From positions 114,641-178,640 of the forward strand of contig NZ_CXPG01000017.1 of assembly GCF_001403735.1 (NCBI RefSeq): 64,000 bases of DNA, in the 5' to 3' direction. The translations under genes and the position numbers were made by a program. The DNA comes from Jannaschia rubra (GTDB lineage: Bacteria > Pseudomonadota > Alphaproteobacteria > Rhodobacterales > Rhodobacteraceae). Position 1 is the first letter of the stretch. The number at the start of each line of letters is the position of its first letter. The notes under the pieces were generated by a model. It was given only the letters and a program-made list of their open reading frames with translations, ran no database searches and was not told the DNA's origin. Positions 35,836 through 43,263 of the stretch are shown in pieces.

Positions 35836-36966
35836 TCAGAGCTTCAGCTTGCCCGGGAAATAATGCTCATAGGCCAGAGTATAGTCGGGGGCGTTCATCA
35901 ACTCGTAGAACACCACGTCCTCGACCCAGGCCCGCTGGCTGTCGAGGCACTTCTTCATGAACGGGTCCGACTCCAGATCGGGGATCAGCTCGTCCCAGGC
36001 TTCGATCTGCGCTGCGAGGATTTCCTTGGACGTCCGCTGAACGTCCACCCCGGCCTCCTCCTGAAGCCACTTGAGGTCCGCGGAATAGCGGCGGGCCGCC
36101 TTGGCCGTGTTCGCCGTCGACACCGCCTCGACCCCGTGGATCAGGATGGCCTTCAGGTCAGGCTCCATGTCTTCCATCAGAAGCCCGTTGAACAGGAACT
36201 CGAAGCTTTCGGATGCCTGATGGTAGGACGACAGCAGATAATTCTTCGCCACGTCCTGAGCGCCGAAGTCGCGGTCGGACGAGGGGTTGTTGAACTCGAA
36301 CGCGTCGATGACGCCGCGCTCCATCGCGGGGACGATCTCGCCACCCGGAAGCTGCGCCACCGACATGCCCAGCTTGGCCATCAGGTCGGCGGCCAGGCCG
36401 ACGGTCCGGTACTTGAAGCCCTGAAGCTGATCCACCGAGGAGACCGGATTCTTGAACCATCCGAACGGCTGTGCGGGCATCGGGAAGGCCATGTAGCCGT
36501 CGATGTCGAGGCCCATGATGTCCTGCGTCAGCTCATCATAGAGCGCCTTGCCGCCGCCTTCGTAGAACCAATTCATCATCGTGCTGGCCGAGCCGCCGAA
36601 GACCGGCCCCGTCCCGAAGAGCGATGCGGCCTTGTTCTTGCCGTACCAATAGACGGGCACGTCGTGGCCGATATCGAGCAGGCCGTCGTTGACGGCGTCC
36701 AGCACCTGGAACGCGCCGACGACCGCGCCCGCCGGCAGAAGGTCGATCTTCAGCCGTCCACCCGACATCGCCTCCACACGGGTGACGTAGTCCTGCGCCA
36801 TCTCCTGCCAGATGTTGGACGACGGCCAGGCCGTCTGCATCTTCAGGACCATGGGCGACTGCGCCATGACCGCCGGGGCCGCAAGGACGCCGACACCGGC
36901 CGCGCCGCCGCCCAGGGCGGTCTTCTTCAGAAAGGACCGGCGGCCCATCTTGGTTGAACTCGTCAT
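35836..36966 (-). CDS. TRAP transporter substrate-binding protein, TakP/lactate-type
   Basis: 376 residues with a Tat signal peptide (MGRRSFLKKTALGGGAAGVGVLAAPAVMAQ). TakP-class features: LKMQTAWPSSNIWQEMAQDYVTRVEAMSGGRLKIDLLPAGAVVGAFQVLDAVNDGLLDIGHDVPVYWYGKNKAASLFGTGPVFG, the conserved KNPVSSVDQLQGFKYRTVGLAADLMAKLGMSVAQLPGGEI ligand region, and EFNNPSSDRDFG. This class binds 2-oxoacids or calcium lactate, often as dimers. RBS GGGAGGA before the ATG at 36966. First gene of TRAP-amidase operon; 61 bases before the small permease. Confidence 0.9.
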   Translation of the reverse strand: MTSSTKMGRRSFLKKTALGGGAAGVGVLAAPAVMAQSPMVLKMQTAWPSSNIWQEMAQDYVTRVEAMSGGRLKIDLLPAGAVVGAFQVLDAVNDGLLDIGHDVPVYWYGKNKAASLFGTGPVFGGSASTMMNWFYEGGGKALYDELTQDIMGLDIDGYMAFPMPAQPFGWFKNPVSSVDQLQGFKYRTVGLAADLMAKLGMSVAQLPGGEIVPAMERGVIDAFEFNNPSSDRDFGAQDVAKNYLLSSYHQASESFEFLFNGLLMEDMEPDLKAILIHGVEAVSTANTAKAARRYSADLKWLQEEAGVDVQRTSKEILAAQIEAWDELIPDLESDPFMKKCLDSQRAWVEDVVFYELMNAPDYTLAYEHYFPGKLKL

Positions 36967-37131
36967 GTCAATCCTCCCAGATTTTTTTCGGGCATCGCGC
37001 ATGACGAATTTGCGAGCCCTTGGGGACCGTAACATGACGACCCCGACGGACAAGCGGGAATCGGTTCCGTCCCCTGGCCACGTCCCGTCTTTCCACTTGC
37101 GCCGCGTCTGCCCGGCAAGGATACCGCCGCC

Positions 37132-37734
37132 ATGGACACCCCTTCGATCCCCGATCTGCTGCCGGACCTGATCGTGATGCGGCATGGCGAGACCGAATGG
37201 AACGTCGCGCGTCGCCTGCAGGGCGCACTTGATTCGCCGCTGACCGCGCGGGGCAGGAAGCAGGCATTGGCGCTCGGCGCGATGTTCGCGACGATGGGCC
37301 TCGGCCCCGCGTCCCATGATCTTCGGACCAGCCCGCAACCCCGCGCCGCCATGACCGCCGCACTGGCCTTCGGCGAAGGCGCGACGACGGACCCCGATCT
37401 GCGCGAGATCGGGCTGGGTGCCTGGACGGGGGCGGGCATCGCGGGCCTGCGGACCGATCTCGCGCCGGATGTCGATATGTTGGCGTTCTACGATGGGGCA
37501 CCCGAAGGCGAGGGGTTCGTCGCACTGGAACACCGCGCGCGGTCTGTCATGGCACGCATCCGCCGCCCGACGATACTTGTGACCCACGACATGACGGGGC
37601 GGATGATCCGGACGCTGGCCCTCGGGCGCAGCGTCGCCGATCTGCCGGACCTGGCGAGCGGGCAGGGCGCCGCCTTCCGTATTCGGGACGGGGTCGAGAC
37701 GATGATGACGCCCGATCTTGATGCCTTCGCGTGA
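37132..37734 (+). CDS. Histidine phosphatase family protein
   Basis: 200 residues, phosphoglycerate mutase-like fold: LIVMRHGETEWNVARRLQGALDSPLTARGRKQALALG (catalytic RHG His), SPQPRAAMTA (second Arg), DLREIGLGAWTG (Glu), and ILVTHDMTGRMIRTLALG (second catalytic His). Could be a phosphoglycerate mutase, alpha-ribazole phosphatase or generic phosphatase. AAGGA site upstream of ATG. Lies 21 bases upstream of a tRNA-Val. Confidence 0.88.
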   Translation: MDTPSIPDLLPDLIVMRHGETEWNVARRLQGALDSPLTARGRKQALALGAMFATMGLGPASHDLRTSPQPRAAMTAALAFGEGATTDPDLREIGLGAWTGAGIAGLRTDLAPDVDMLAFYDGAPEGEGFVALEHRARSVMARIRRPTILVTHDMTGRMIRTLALGRSVADLPDLASGQGAAFRIRDGVETMMTPDLDAFA

Positions 37735-37755
37735 CCGCGCTAAGGCCCTCGCCAC

Positions 37756-37831
37756 GGGTGGTTAGCTCAGTTGGTAGAGCGTCTCGTTTACACCGAGAAT
37801 GTCGGGGGTTCGAGCCCCTCACCACCCACCA
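37756..37831 (+). tRNA. tRNA-Val(TAC)
   Basis: Acceptor GGGTGGT/ACCACCC (37756-37762, 37821-37827), anticodon stem TCTCG/CGAGA with loop TTTACAC (anticodon TAC), T-loop TTCGAGC, encoded CCA. Confidence 0.95.
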
Positions 37832-37981
37832 TTTCCCTTGATGGACATGGCTGCGCCGCCTCGCCCTCGTGACGGCGAAGAGGCGCAGCGAAACCTGAGA
37901 TCTTTGCGCGCTTCGACGCTTGACGGCGACCGAGCCGCGCCATACACCCGCCCCACGCCGGGGGACCGGCGGGCATGCTGC

Positions 37982-38058
37982 GCGGTTGTAGCTCAGTTGG
38001 TTAGAGTACCGGCCTGTCACGCCGGGGGTCGCGGGTTCGAGCCCCGTCAACCGCGCCA
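37982..38058 (+). tRNA. tRNA-Asp(GTC), copy 1
   Basis: 77 bases with CCA. Acceptor GCGGTTG/CAACCGC, anticodon stem CCGGC/GCCGG, loop CTGTCAC (anticodon GTC), T-loop TTCGAGC. Confidence 0.96.
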
Positions 38059-38084
38059 CTGCCCATCGGTCCCCCGCGTGATGC

Positions 38085-38161
38085 GCGGTTGTAGCTCAGT
38101 TGGTTAGAGTACCGGCCTGTCACGCCGGGGGTCGCGGGTTCGAGCCCCGTCAACCGCGCCA
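38085..38161 (+). tRNA. tRNA-Asp(GTC), copy 2
   Basis: Identical 77-base sequence to copy 1, starting 26 bases after it, with CCA encoded. Confidence 0.96.
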
Positions 38162-38215
38162 CTTTTCAGCAGCAGCTTTCGAACTCGGTAGGAATAATGG
38201 CACCGACGGCAACTG

Positions 38216-39502
38216 TCAGTGCGCTGAAATTGTTCCATTTCTAAGGCTGTCGTTGCTTCCAAAGCTCTCGACAAGCCGTTGGACGACGTCGCCCGCCCTT
38301 GGATTGCCCCCCTCTGCCATAAGACGGAGTGCCTTGAAAGCATCCTGATCACCTCGGGAAGCCCGCATTTCCGCCATCAGAAGACGGTGTTGTTCGATCT
38401 GAGACTGTCCGATGGCAACCTCTGCCATGGAAACGAATTCCATCTCCCGCGAACGTCCCTTGAAGAACCCGCGACCGCATTGAATGGACTTCTGGAGTTC
38501 GTAGGCGGAGGAAACTGGTCCAAGCATTGCCGACGCGACCGTCAGGCAGGCCTGATAGTGTTCCTTCATCTCGTTCTTGGCCGCGACTTCTGTCCTGAAC
38601 CGGTAGTCCCTCATGCCCAAGGCCGCACGTGCCTGTATTGCTCCCACGACTGCCGGATGCTGCCGGGTCAATGGCGTCTGGTCTTTATCCGCTGCGGCCC
38701 AGAAGCTATCGTAATCGATGTCGAAGCCTGACATCTTCTGGATCTGTTGCCCTCTTGCGGCTTGGTCGAGTTCTCTGATCACCGCGCGGGAAAAAGTCGC
38801 TGTTCGGGAATAGGGTGCACCGGGCCGAAGCGTAAATTCGCCAAAGACCGGACCATCCGGCGAATCGTAGCAGTCCACGCTCAAGAAGCGGGCACCGCTC
38901 GCTTGCGAAAGGTCACGTGCCATCTTGACCATTGCGGAAGCGTGGAGCGGCACGACCGGCGCGCCCATCTGGAAATATTCGGTATCAAAACTGAAATCCG
39001 TTCCACCCACCAACGGCATGAAGGATCCGTCGAAGTAGTATCCTCTTGCCGGTTTGGACGATCGATCGATCTGAAGAATCAGAGCGATCTGACCACCAAA
39101 GCAATAGAACTTGTAATCCATCGGAATGACATGTCCGGCCACCGTCGATTCCACCAGATCTTCCACCAGCCAGTAATCGGTCCGAACAGATATCCGACTT
39201 AGTTCATCCGTCGTGCGGATCTGAAGCGTGTTGAGGTCGAGAAACTTCCCAGACTCAAGTTGCTGCAGCAAGTAGATGTGCTTGCCACCAAAGAAACCCG
39301 AAGCCTTCAGAGCGAACTTCTTGGATGTAGTCGCGGAAATTGCTTCGGCGGCGGAATCGAAACGTTTGGACTCCGGAACCCGCCACCCACGAGACCTAGC
39401 AAACTCTGCACCGACCAGCTTGTCCTCAAGATGTTCCGGAACCTCGTCTGGTCCAAGAGCCACGCGATAGCGTCCGTGAAGCAGGGCATAAAAGATAGAC
39501 AT
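38216..39502 (-). CDS. TupA-like ATP-grasp protein (surface glycan or peptide ligase)
   Basis: 428 residues. ATP-grasp features of the TupA-like type: DKLVGAEFARSRGWRVPE, KFALKASGFFGGKHIYLL (nucleotide-binding Lys), WLVEDLVESTVAGHVIPMDYKFYCFGGQIALILQIDR, and FLSVDCYDSPDGPVFGEFTLRPGAPYSRT (metal-binding acids). A C-terminal helical region of about 150 residues is unfamiliar. Relatives ligate amino acids or act in capsule/teichuronopeptide-type synthesis. Two sampled 60-base lines are about 42% and 53% G+C against about 77% in a line of mmsB, so it was probably acquired. Its ATG overlaps the mmsB stop as TAATG; its end lies 54 bases from the tRNA-Asp pair. Confidence 0.75.
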   Translation of the reverse strand: MSIFYALLHGRYRVALGPDEVPEHLEDKLVGAEFARSRGWRVPESKRFDSAAEAISATTSKKFALKASGFFGGKHIYLLQQLESGKFLDLNTLQIRTTDELSRISVRTDYWLVEDLVESTVAGHVIPMDYKFYCFGGQIALILQIDRSSKPARGYYFDGSFMPLVGGTDFSFDTEYFQMGAPVVPLHASAMVKMARDLSQASGARFLSVDCYDSPDGPVFGEFTLRPGAPYSRTATFSRAVIRELDQAARGQQIQKMSGFDIDYDSFWAAADKDQTPLTRQHPAVVGAIQARAALGMRDYRFRTEVAAKNEMKEHYQACLTVASAMLGPVSSAYELQKSIQCGRGFFKGRSREMEFVSMAEVAIGQSQIEQHRLLMAEMRASRGDQDAFKALRLMAEGGNPRAGDVVQRLVESFGSNDSLRNGTISAH

Positions 39503-40374
39503 TAGTGGCGTCTATCGCGGGATGAGCGGAGCAACAATGCCGAAAAATCTCGTCCTCGCCCGTCCTCGGTTTCGACGAATTCGGCGTATTGGCGCAGCGC
39601 CTCCGCCCCCACGGGCGTCGCGGCATCGACGGCGTCGGCGGCCTGCATGGCCAGCCTCATGTCCTTGACCATCAACTCCGCCGCGAATCCCGGTTTGTAA
39701 TCGTTGTCGGCCGGCGATTGCGGCCCGATTCCCGGGGCAGGACAGTAGGTCGTGAGCGACCACGATTGACCGGAGGAGGTCGAGGCGACGTCATACATCG
39801 CCTGACGGTCCAGCCCAAGCTTGTCGGCCAGCGCGAAGGCTTCGCATGTCACCGCCATAGTGGCGCCCAGGATCATGTTGTTGCAGATCTTTGCCGCCTG
39901 ACCATTCCCGGCGGGGCCGCAGTGCACCGTCCGTCCGCCCATCACATCCAGAAGCGGCTGCACAGTGACGAGCGCCTCGGCCCGCCCGCCGACCATGAAG
40001 GTCAGCGTGCCGGCGGTCGCACCGACGACGCCGCCGGAGACCGGCGCGTCAAGGGCGTGAACCTCCCGATCGGCCGCCTGGGCCGCGACGGCCCGCGCGC
40101 TGTCGACGTCGACGGTGGAACAGTCCAGCAGGACAGCCCCGGGCGTCATGGCGGGCAGGACCTGATCGGCCACGGCGCGCAAGACGGCGCCATCGGGCAG
40201 CATGGTGATGACGACATCGGCCTGCATCGCGGCGTCGGCGGCGCTGTCCGCTGCGTTGACGCCGTCCGGCATCGGGGCGGCGGTGTCATGGCCCCGGACG
40301 TCGTGACCGGCGGCGGCAAGGTTCGCGGCCATGGGCCCGCCCATGTTGCCCAATCCGATGAAACCGATTCTCAT
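39502..40374 (-). CDS. mmsB: 3-Hydroxyisobutyrate dehydrogenase
   Basis: 290 residues. Rossmann start MRIGFIGLGNMGGPMAANLAAAGHDVRGHD, substrate loop DAPVSGGVVGATAGTLTFMVGG, catalytic Lys region GNGQAAKICNNMILG, and GFAAELMVKDMRLAMQAAD. Oxidises 3-hydroxyisobutyrate to methylmalonate semialdehyde in valine breakdown, feeding MmsA. Overlaps the hydrolase gene as ATGA. The extreme C-terminus (LLRSSRDRRH) is slightly unusual. Confidence 0.92.
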   Translation of the reverse strand: MRIGFIGLGNMGGPMAANLAAAGHDVRGHDTAAPMPDGVNAADSAADAAMQADVVITMLPDGAVLRAVADQVLPAMTPGAVLLDCSTVDVDSARAVAAQAADREVHALDAPVSGGVVGATAGTLTFMVGGRAEALVTVQPLLDVMGGRTVHCGPAGNGQAAKICNNMILGATMAVTCEAFALADKLGLDRQAMYDVASTSSGQSWSLTTYCPAPGIGPQSPADNDYKPGFAAELMVKDMRLAMQAADAVDAATPVGAEALRQYAEFVETEDGRGRDFSALLLRSSRDRRH

Positions 40375-41414
40375 GTCCAGACCTCCAGATCAGGGGCGAG
40401 CGGCCCGAGCGGGCGCAGCATGTTCTCCACATCCATCCGCGACACATCGGCTGCCGAGGCGTGTTTCCAGCGGGGCGCGCCGTCCTTGTCGATGATGCGG
40501 GCGCGAATGCCTTCGATGAAATCGCCGTGCTCCATGGCGCGGAAGGTGAACCGGGCCTCCAGCCCGAGCGCCCGTTCGATCGTCGGGTCGTCGCGCAGAC
40601 GGCGCAGGATCTCGACGGTGCAAGCCATCGACAGCGGGGCGTTCTGCGATAGGGCCTGACGCAGCGTGTCCGCCGCCGAACCCTCGCGTCCATCGAGCGC
40701 CGCGGCGACGTCGGCCAGCGTGTCGTGGGCGAACAGCGCGTCAATCTCGGCCTGCATGCCGGCCAAGGCGGCCTCGGGCGGGGCAAGGGCGGCGGCTTCG
40801 ACGGCGGCCACGTCCCCCGTTTCGACCAGCGCGTCCTTCAGGTCGCCCCACTCCTCCGGCACGTAGTGGTCCGCGAACCCCGCCCGGATCGCATCGCCCG
40901 GCCCCATCCGCGCGCCGGTGACACCGAGGTATTCCCCCAAAAGGCCCGGTGCATTCGCGAGGATGAACGTGCCGCCCACGTCGGGCGCGAGGCCGATGGC
41001 ACATTCCGGCATGGCGATGCGGCTGTCGTCGCGCACGATCCGGTGTGAGCCGTGACACCCGAGGCCCACGCCGCCGCCCATCGTGAATCCGTGCAGGAAG
41101 GTGATGACGGGCTTCGGGAAATGGAACAGCTTGGCGTTCAGGCGGTATTCGTCCGCCCAGAAACGCCGCCCGTAATCGTAGCGCCCTTCGATGCCGGCCT
41201 CGTGCATGGCGATGATGTCGCCCCCGGCGCAGAAGGCACGGCCGGGTACGGCGTCGATCAGGATCACCTGAACATCGTCCTGCAACCGCCAGTCATCCAA
41301 GGCCTTTTCGATTCTGAGGCACATGTCCCAGCTCAGCGCGTTCAGGACGTCCGGACGGTCCAGCGTGATGCGCCCCGCGCGACCCTCGACGCGGATGTGG
41401 ATGTCGTCGCTCAT
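40371..41414 (-). CDS. 3-Hydroxyisobutyryl-CoA hydrolase (enoyl-CoA hydratase superfamily)
   Basis: 347 residues, longer than typical hydratases and matching HIBYL-CoA hydrolase: ALSWDMCLRIEKALDDWRLQDDVQVILIDAVPGRAFCAGGDIIAMHEAG, PKPVITFLHGFTMGGGVGLGCHGSHRIV (oxyanion Gly), MPECAIGLAPDVGGTFILANAPGLLGEYLGVTGARMGPGDA, and a C-terminal HIBCH extension ending ARIIDKDGAPRWKH. Releases 3-hydroxyisobutyrate for MmsB. Start at 41414, overlapping the dehydrogenase stop as ATGA. Confidence 0.9.
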   Translation of the reverse strand: MSDDIHIRVEGRAGRITLDRPDVLNALSWDMCLRIEKALDDWRLQDDVQVILIDAVPGRAFCAGGDIIAMHEAGIEGRYDYGRRFWADEYRLNAKLFHFPKPVITFLHGFTMGGGVGLGCHGSHRIVRDDSRIAMPECAIGLAPDVGGTFILANAPGLLGEYLGVTGARMGPGDAIRAGFADHYVPEEWGDLKDALVETGDVAAVEAAALAPPEAALAGMQAEIDALFAHDTLADVAAALDGREGSAADTLRQALSQNAPLSMACTVEILRRLRDDPTIERALGLEARFTFRAMEHGDFIEGIRARIIDKDGAPRWKHASAADVSRMDVENMLRPLGPLAPDLEVWT

Positions 41415-42550
41415 CCCTTCAGCAGACCGCGTGCCACGATCATCCGCATGATCTCGTTCGTGCCCTCGAGGATCTGATGCACCCGCAGGTCGCGCACCAG
41501 CTTCTCGATTCCGTAGTCGGCGAGGTAGCCGTAACCCCCGTGTAATTGCAGGCATTGGTCCACCACCCGGCTTCCGGTTTCCGTCACCAGCTTCTTGGCC
41601 ATCGCGCAGAACTGCGTGGCGTCCGGCGCTCCGGCGTCGAGCTTCCACGCGGCCTGCCGCAGGAAGACGCGCGCGGCCTGAAGGTCGATCTCCATGTCGG
41701 CCAGGCGGAATTGCAAAGCCTGGAACTGGTCGATGGTCTGGCCGAAGGCCCGCCGTTCACCCATGTAGTCGAGAGTCATGTCCAGCGCCTGCTGCGCCGC
41801 GCCCAGCGAACAGGCCGCGATGTTGAGGCGCCCGCCGTCGAGCCCGGCCATCGCATAGCGGAACCCCTGTCCCTCCTCGCCCAGCAGATCCTCGGCTGGA
41901 ACCGGGCAATCGTCGAGCTGCACCTGACGCGTCGGCTGCGACCGCCACCCCATCTTGTCCTCCAGCGCGCCGAACGACAGACCTTCGGCCCCGTCCTGCA
42001 CGATCATGGCCGAGATGCCCTTCGGCCCGTCCTCGCCGGACCGCGCCATGACAATATAGGCGTCGGAATATCCTCCGCCGGAAATGAACGCCTTGGTCCC
42101 CGTCAGGCGCCAGCCCTCGTTCGTGCGCTCGGCACGGGCGCGAAGGGCCGCCGCGTCCGACCCGCTGCCGGGTTCGGTGAGGCAATAGCTGAAAACGGTT
42201 TCCATGGTGACGGCACGGGGCAGCCAGCGCGACTTCAGGTCGTCCGACCCGAAGCTGTCGATCATGCGGGCGCACATGTTGTGGATCGACAGGAACGCCG
42301 CGACCGACGGGCAGGCCATCGACAGCGCCTCGAACACCAGCGTCGCGTCGAGCCGCGACAGGTTCGACCCGCCCTGTTCCTCCGAGACGTAGAGTGCACC
42401 GAAGCCCAGTTCCGCAAGCTTGGGCCACAGATCGCGGGGAATGGTGCCCTCCGCTTCCCACCGGCGGGCATGGGGCGCGATTTCTGCCTGGCCCAGGTCG
42501 CGCGCCACGTCGAAGATGGCTTCCGATTCCTCGGACAACGCGAAATCCAT
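41411..42550 (-). CDS. Acyl-CoA dehydrogenase (isobutyryl-CoA type)
   Basis: 379 residues: CLTEPGSGSDAAALRARAER (FAD contact), TKAFISGGGYSDAYIVMARSG, FGALEDKMGWRSQPTRQVQLDDCPVPAEDLLGEEGQGF, catalytic-Glu region VRDLRVHQILEGTNEIMRMIVARGLLKG. By operon context with MmsB and HIBYL-CoA hydrolase it is most likely isobutyryl-CoA dehydrogenase of valine breakdown. Start at 42550 follows GGGAGGG. A 20-bp quasi-palindrome lies 23 bases upstream. Confidence 0.9.
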   Translation of the reverse strand: MDFALSEESEAIFDVARDLGQAEIAPHARRWEAEGTIPRDLWPKLAELGFGALYVSEEQGGSNLSRLDATLVFEALSMACPSVAAFLSIHNMCARMIDSFGSDDLKSRWLPRAVTMETVFSYCLTEPGSGSDAAALRARAERTNEGWRLTGTKAFISGGGYSDAYIVMARSGEDGPKGISAMIVQDGAEGLSFGALEDKMGWRSQPTRQVQLDDCPVPAEDLLGEEGQGFRYAMAGLDGGRLNIAACSLGAAQQALDMTLDYMGERRAFGQTIDQFQALQFRLADMEIDLQAARVFLRQAAWKLDAGAPDATQFCAMAKKLVTETGSRVVDQCLQLHGGYGYLADYGIEKLVRDLRVHQILEGTNEIMRMIVARGLLKG

Positions 42551-42572
42551 CGAATGACCCTCCCCAGCCGGC

Positions 42573-42592
42573 AATCGAACGCTTGTTCAATT
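42573..42592 (-). promoter_or_regulatory. Candidate TetR-type operator before the acyl-CoA dehydrogenase operon
   Basis: Quasi-palindrome built on GAAC-N4-GTTC (42577-42588). Read on the minus strand it agrees at 16 of 20 positions with the element at 57573-57592 in front of the TetR gene. Located where it could block transcription of the valine operon. Regulator assignment is inference. Confidence 0.6.
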
Positions 42593-42625
42593 ATGGCCGG
42601 GATGACCTTTCGGGGCAAACGAAAA

Positions 42626-42647
42626 CGCCGCCCCGAAAAGGGCGGCG
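42626..42647 (-). terminator. Terminator of the L,D-transpeptidase gene
   Basis: 8-bp stem 42626-42633 with 42640-42647, 6-base loop, followed on the minus strand by TTTTCGTTT. Lies 26 bases after the transpeptidase stop and separates it from the downstream valine genes. Confidence 0.75.
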
Positions 42648-42672
42648 TCGGGCGGGCGGGCCATGGCGCCCG

Positions 42673-43263
42673 TCAGATCAGGCGAACCTGCGTCCCGATA
42701 GGCGTGATCTCGAACAACTCCGCGATCTTGTCGTTATAGAGCCCGATGCAGCCCGAGGACGACCGCCGCCCGATCTTGCGCGTGTCATGCGTGCCGTGGA
42801 TGAGATAGGCCGGCCAGTCCAGATACATCGCGTGCGTGCCGAGCGGATTATCCGCCACGCCACCCTCGATCGTGATGGGCAGTTCGGGGTTGCGGCGACG
42901 CATGTCGGCAGTGGGTGTCCAGCTGGGCCCGACCTTCTTGCGGACGATCTGCGAATAGCCGCGGCGCGTCAGCTCCTCCGACATGGGGACGGAAGTAGGA
43001 TAGAGGCGATAGTCCGTGCCCGTCGAATCCCAGTAGTGCAGCGCCCGTGACGTGGTGTCGGCGATGATGGTGGCCGCGCCCAGCGTGTCGAAGTGATCGC
43101 GCCAGTCGATCATCTTGAAGCTCGAGGTATTGCGCCGCGTCTCGGTCGGTCCGGTCACGCCGCCGAACTGTTCGGCCGTATAGGTCTGCGCGCGCAGGAT
43201 GGTGGGCGTCGCAAGTGCCGCAGCGGCACCGAGCATCAGCGAACGGCGGGTCGAACGGGTCAT
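42673..43263 (-). CDS. L,D-transpeptidase (YkuD family), exported
   Basis: 196 residues; Tat-like signal TRRSLMLGAAAALATPTILRAQ. YkuD catalytic block at about 150-185: NPLGTHAMYLDWPAYLIHGTHDTRKIGRRSSSGCIGLYNDKIAELF (His and Cys of HGT...SSGCIGL). Crosslinks peptidoglycan or tethers proteins to it in the periplasm. Start at 43263 with AGAAGGAGCAGCC. The glycosyltransferase reading frame upstream runs into this gene in another frame by 416 bases. Confidence 0.9.
   Translation of the reverse strand: MTRSTRRSLMLGAAAALATPTILRAQTYTAEQFGGVTGPTETRRNTSSFKMIDWRDHFDTLGAATIIADTTSRALHYWDSTGTDYRLYPTSVPMSEELTRRGYSQIVRKKVGPSWTPTADMRRRNPELPITIEGGVADNPLGTHAMYLDWPAYLIHGTHDTRKIGRRSSSGCIGLYNDKIAELFEITPIGTQVRLI

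Noticed and set aside
36967..37755. Long N-terminal extension of the TRAP binding protein frame
   Set aside because: Tat signal peptide and GGGAGGA site fix the start at 36966; extension is antisense to the phosphatase.
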